Translations under genes and position numbers: made by a program | Notes under the pieces: generated by a model | Seen by the model: the letters and a program-made list of their open reading frames with translations, nothing else | Databases searched by the model: none | Told to the model about the DNA's origin: nothing | In this document: in pieces, positions 15,054-16,578 of the stretch | Position numbering within the stretch: position 1 is the first letter of the stretch | How the letters are laid out: every line of letters begins with the position of its first letter | Assembly (NCBI GenBank): GCA_030453435.1 | Contig: JAKDKI010000015.1 | Coordinates: forward strand, 1 to 16,578 | Length of the DNA stretch: 16,578 nt | Reading direction: 5' to 3' | From: Kocuria sp. | Lineage (GTDB): Bacteria > Actinomycetota > Actinomycetes > Actinomycetales > Micrococcaceae

Positions 15054-16547
15054 TCAGTCACGCTGTGCGGGTGTTTCGTACCCGTGGTTGCGCAGCAGTT
15101 TGGCAACCTGCTGCCTGGTGTCGGTCACCACCGCGGCCAGCCCGGTGCCCGAGAGCCACGCTCCCACGGCAATCACGTTCGGGACGTCCTTGATGGCCCG
15201 GCGGAATTCTTCAACCCGTTTGCTGTGTCCCACGTCCGTGCGGGGAAGCGCGGTGTGCCAACGCACCACGTCCGCACCGACCAATTGTTCTGGCCCGATG
15301 TGCACTCCCATGAGGGTCCGGGCATCACCGATGGCCAGTGAGATGAGGTGCCCGTCCGGCAACGCGACCTCCGGCGAAACCGTGTCCTTACCAGTGTCCG
15401 CGCGCCCGTAGGACAGGCGCAGCACGTGGCGGTCGTTTCCGGCCTCGCGTTGGACCCACGCCCACTTTGCGCTCGAGTGCGTCAACGCCTTCGCGCGTAC
15501 TTCTTCGACGTCCGAGCTGACCAACAAACCGGTTCCGCGGGGTGCATTGTTGAGGTCTGCGCAGTCCAGCACCAGGGTGGCCAACGCCACCCGCGGTCCT
15601 GGCTTGGGAGAATAGCGCTGCGAATCGGGCAGATGTCCGCCGAGCAATCGCACCGTGGTGGGGCCGTCAGCGGCCATGACCAGCAGTTCTCCACGGGCCA
15701 CGGCGGTCTTGTCACCGTTGGCGGGTTGCCTCTGGATGACCATCCACCCGGGGCGGCGGGGGTCACGGTCCAGGGCGATCACGTCGTAATCGGTGACAAT
15801 CTTGACCCCGCGGGCCTCCACGTCGCGCACCAGTCGTTCGCTGAGCTGGTTCATGCCGCCGTCCAGGCTGGCCACGTTGGCGCCCGCCGGACTCTTGGCG
15901 CGCAAGGCTCCCGCGGCCCTGCACAGGCTGCCGTGCTCCCGCAGACCGGCACGCAGGCCGGGCGCCACGGCGTCGACGTCGAGCTCGTCGGGGTGGGTTG
16001 AGTACACGCCGGACACAAACGGGGTCACCAGGCGATCGAGCACGCGCGTGCCCATCCGAGCGCGCACCAGGCCACCCAATGACTTCTCCCCCGCACCCAC
16101 GGATGCAGGCAGCACCCGGTCCATGCGCGCGCGAGCCATTCCGGAACATCCCAGTGCGGGTCGCAGTGACGACGCGGCGGGGTCTGCCGGGATCCCTAGA
16201 ACACCGGTATTGGGCGCGGGCATGGCGCCCTCGGGCAGGTACAACCACGACCCGGCCGGGTTGGGGCTGACCACGCGGTCACTGAGGTTCAGATCTTCGA
16301 GCAGCTGCGGAACCGCGTTCGAACGAGTGGCAAAGGACTCGGCACCGGAATCCAGAACCAGTCCCGCAACCTCATGAGCTCCTACTGCTCCGCCGAAGTG
16401 GTCATCGGCCTCGACCAATGTGACGCGCAATCCGGCCGCGGAGAGATCGCGTGCCGCCGTCAAACCAGCAACACCGCCGCCCACGACCAAGGCCGTGCGG
16501 GCCTTACGAGGGGTCCCTGCGGACGTTGCACCTGGCGAAGTTGTCAC
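15054..16547 (-). CDS. hemY: Coproporphyrinogen III oxidase, HemY/CgoX-type FAD protein
   Basis: This FAD flavoenzyme oxidises coproporphyrinogen III to coproporphyrin III. In databases it is often labelled protoporphyrinogen oxidase, hemG or hemY; CgoX is the functional name in this pathway. The 497 residues begin, after a short Ser/Thr/Ala-rich lead, with the dinucleotide fold ALVVGGGVAGLTAARDLSAAG (Gly23-x-Gly-x-x-Gly28) and the ribose-binding Glu46 in LVEADDHFGG. LDSGAESFATR and GLVRARMGTRVLDRLVTPFVSGVY-type segments are typical of the family. GAWLSGTGLAAVVTDTRQQV near the C-terminus corresponds to the second FAD-contact motif. The start is GTG at 16547, with AAGGAG five bases upstream, and it overlaps the end of hemE as GTGA (16544-16547). 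No membrane segment is apparent, as expected for the soluble Gram-positive form. Confidence 0.94.
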   Translation of the reverse strand: MTTSPGATSAGTPRKARTALVVGGGVAGLTAARDLSAAGLRVTLVEADDHFGGAVGAHEVAGLVLDSGAESFATRSNAVPQLLEDLNLSDRVVSPNPAGSWLYLPEGAMPAPNTGVLGIPADPAASSLRPALGCSGMARARMDRVLPASVGAGEKSLGGLVRARMGTRVLDRLVTPFVSGVYSTHPDELDVDAVAPGLRAGLREHGSLCRAAGALRAKSPAGANVASLDGGMNQLSERLVRDVEARGVKIVTDYDVIALDRDPRRPGWMVIQRQPANGDKTAVARGELLVMAADGPTTVRLLGGHLPDSQRYSPKPGPRVALATLVLDCADLNNAPRGTGLLVSSDVEEVRAKALTHSSAKWAWVQREAGNDRHVLRLSYGRADTGKDTVSPEVALPDGHLISLAIGDARTLMGVHIGPEQLVGADVVRWHTALPRTDVGHSKRVEEFRRAIKDVPNVIAVGAWLSGTGLAAVVTDTRQQVAKLLRNHGYETPAQRD

Positions 16548-16578
16548 TGCGTCTCCTTGTGAATGAAGGCCACCAGGT
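16544..16578 (-). CDS. hemE: Uroporphyrinogen decarboxylase, last codons only
   Basis: Reading the - strand from the right edge gives L-V-A-F-I-H-K-E-T-Q followed by TGA. The frame is open to the window end and the stop overlaps the GTG start of the next gene. The residues resemble the C-terminal helix of actinobacterial HemE, which commonly ends in a 'LV.fIH.' motif. HemE is also the enzyme missing from the otherwise consecutive pathway. It would convert uroporphyrinogen III to coproporphyrinogen III. Only ten codons are visible, so the call depends mainly on context. Confidence 0.6.
   Translation of the reverse strand, partial: LVAFIHKETQ
16553..16558 (-). promoter_or_regulatory. Ribosome binding site of the coproporphyrinogen oxidase gene
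   Basis: AAGGAG on the - strand lies five bases before the GTG at 16547. It decides this GTG as the start and lies inside the last codons of the upstream gene. Confidence 0.75.

Noticed and set aside
14280..15341. Long + strand ORF (353 codons) antisense to hemQ and the end of hemY
   Set aside because: It is a codon-bias shadow of two well-supported heme genes, has a His/Val-rich composition typical of reversed actinobacterial genes, and shows no recognisable domain.
1..16578. Mobile elements, CRISPR arrays, tRNA/rRNA genes, attachment sites
   Set aside because: No transposase, integrase, repeat-spacer pattern, terminal inverted repeats or tRNA-like cloverleaf was noticed by eye; a tRNAscan or repeat search was not possible here.

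Overview
The window is a GC-rich actinobacterial chromosome segment, most likely from the order Micrococcales and plausibly the family Micrococcaceae. This rests on the AdnA/AdnB helicase-nuclease pair in place of RecBCD or AddAB, on a coproporphyrin-dependent heme gene set with actinobacterial active-site residues, and on the codon and GC character (judged by eye, not computed). I would not name a genus.

Left part (1-7827). The window opens inside an APH/Mph-like phosphotransferase gene on the + strand. Its expected metal-binding Asp is replaced by Gly. After its stop lies a short region with what looks like the C-terminal remnant of a winged-helix regulator. Then, on the - strand, come two very large overlapping genes read from adnA to adnB. 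They encode the heterodimeric motor-nuclease that resects DNA double-strand breaks in actinobacteria. AdnB has intact helicase motifs. AdnA has Arg for the Walker A Lys and a disturbed iron-sulfur cysteine pattern, while the nuclease residues of both subunits look intact.

Middle (7828-8865). A 70-bp divergent promoter region separates adnA from a + strand DEDDh (DnaQ-like) 3'-5' exonuclease gene that appears to be transcribed leaderless. The exonuclease carries a proline/alanine-rich N-terminal tail with two copies of an Q-x-x-L-F-D-V motif, which resembles sliding-clamp-binding peptides. A strong bidirectional hairpin terminator closes it against the convergent heme cluster.

Right part (8866-16578). 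A - strand heme operon is read in the order hemE (only its last 10 codons are in the window), cgoX/hemY, chdC/hemQ, cpfC/hemH, hemC, hemD, hemB, hemL. Together these enzymes carry glutamate-1-semialdehyde to heme b through the coproporphyrin-dependent route: HemL makes 5-aminolevulinate, HemB porphobilinogen, HemC hydroxymethylbilane, HemD uroporphyrinogen III, HemE coproporphyrinogen III, CgoX coproporphyrin III, CpfC coproheme, ChdC heme b. Only glutamyl-tRNA reductase (hemA) is not seen here. Four junctions are 4-nt start/stop overlaps, which points to tight translational coupling. The hemB-hemL gap is the one spacer of notable length and contains a perfect hairpin.

Overall this is a core-genome region of DNA repair plus heme synthesis. 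I found no mobile element, CRISPR array, tRNA or rRNA, and no convincing undescribed multi-gene system. The best leads are the degenerate AdnA motor, the clamp-motif exonuclease divergent from adnAB, the Asp-less phosphotransferase and the regulator remnant.
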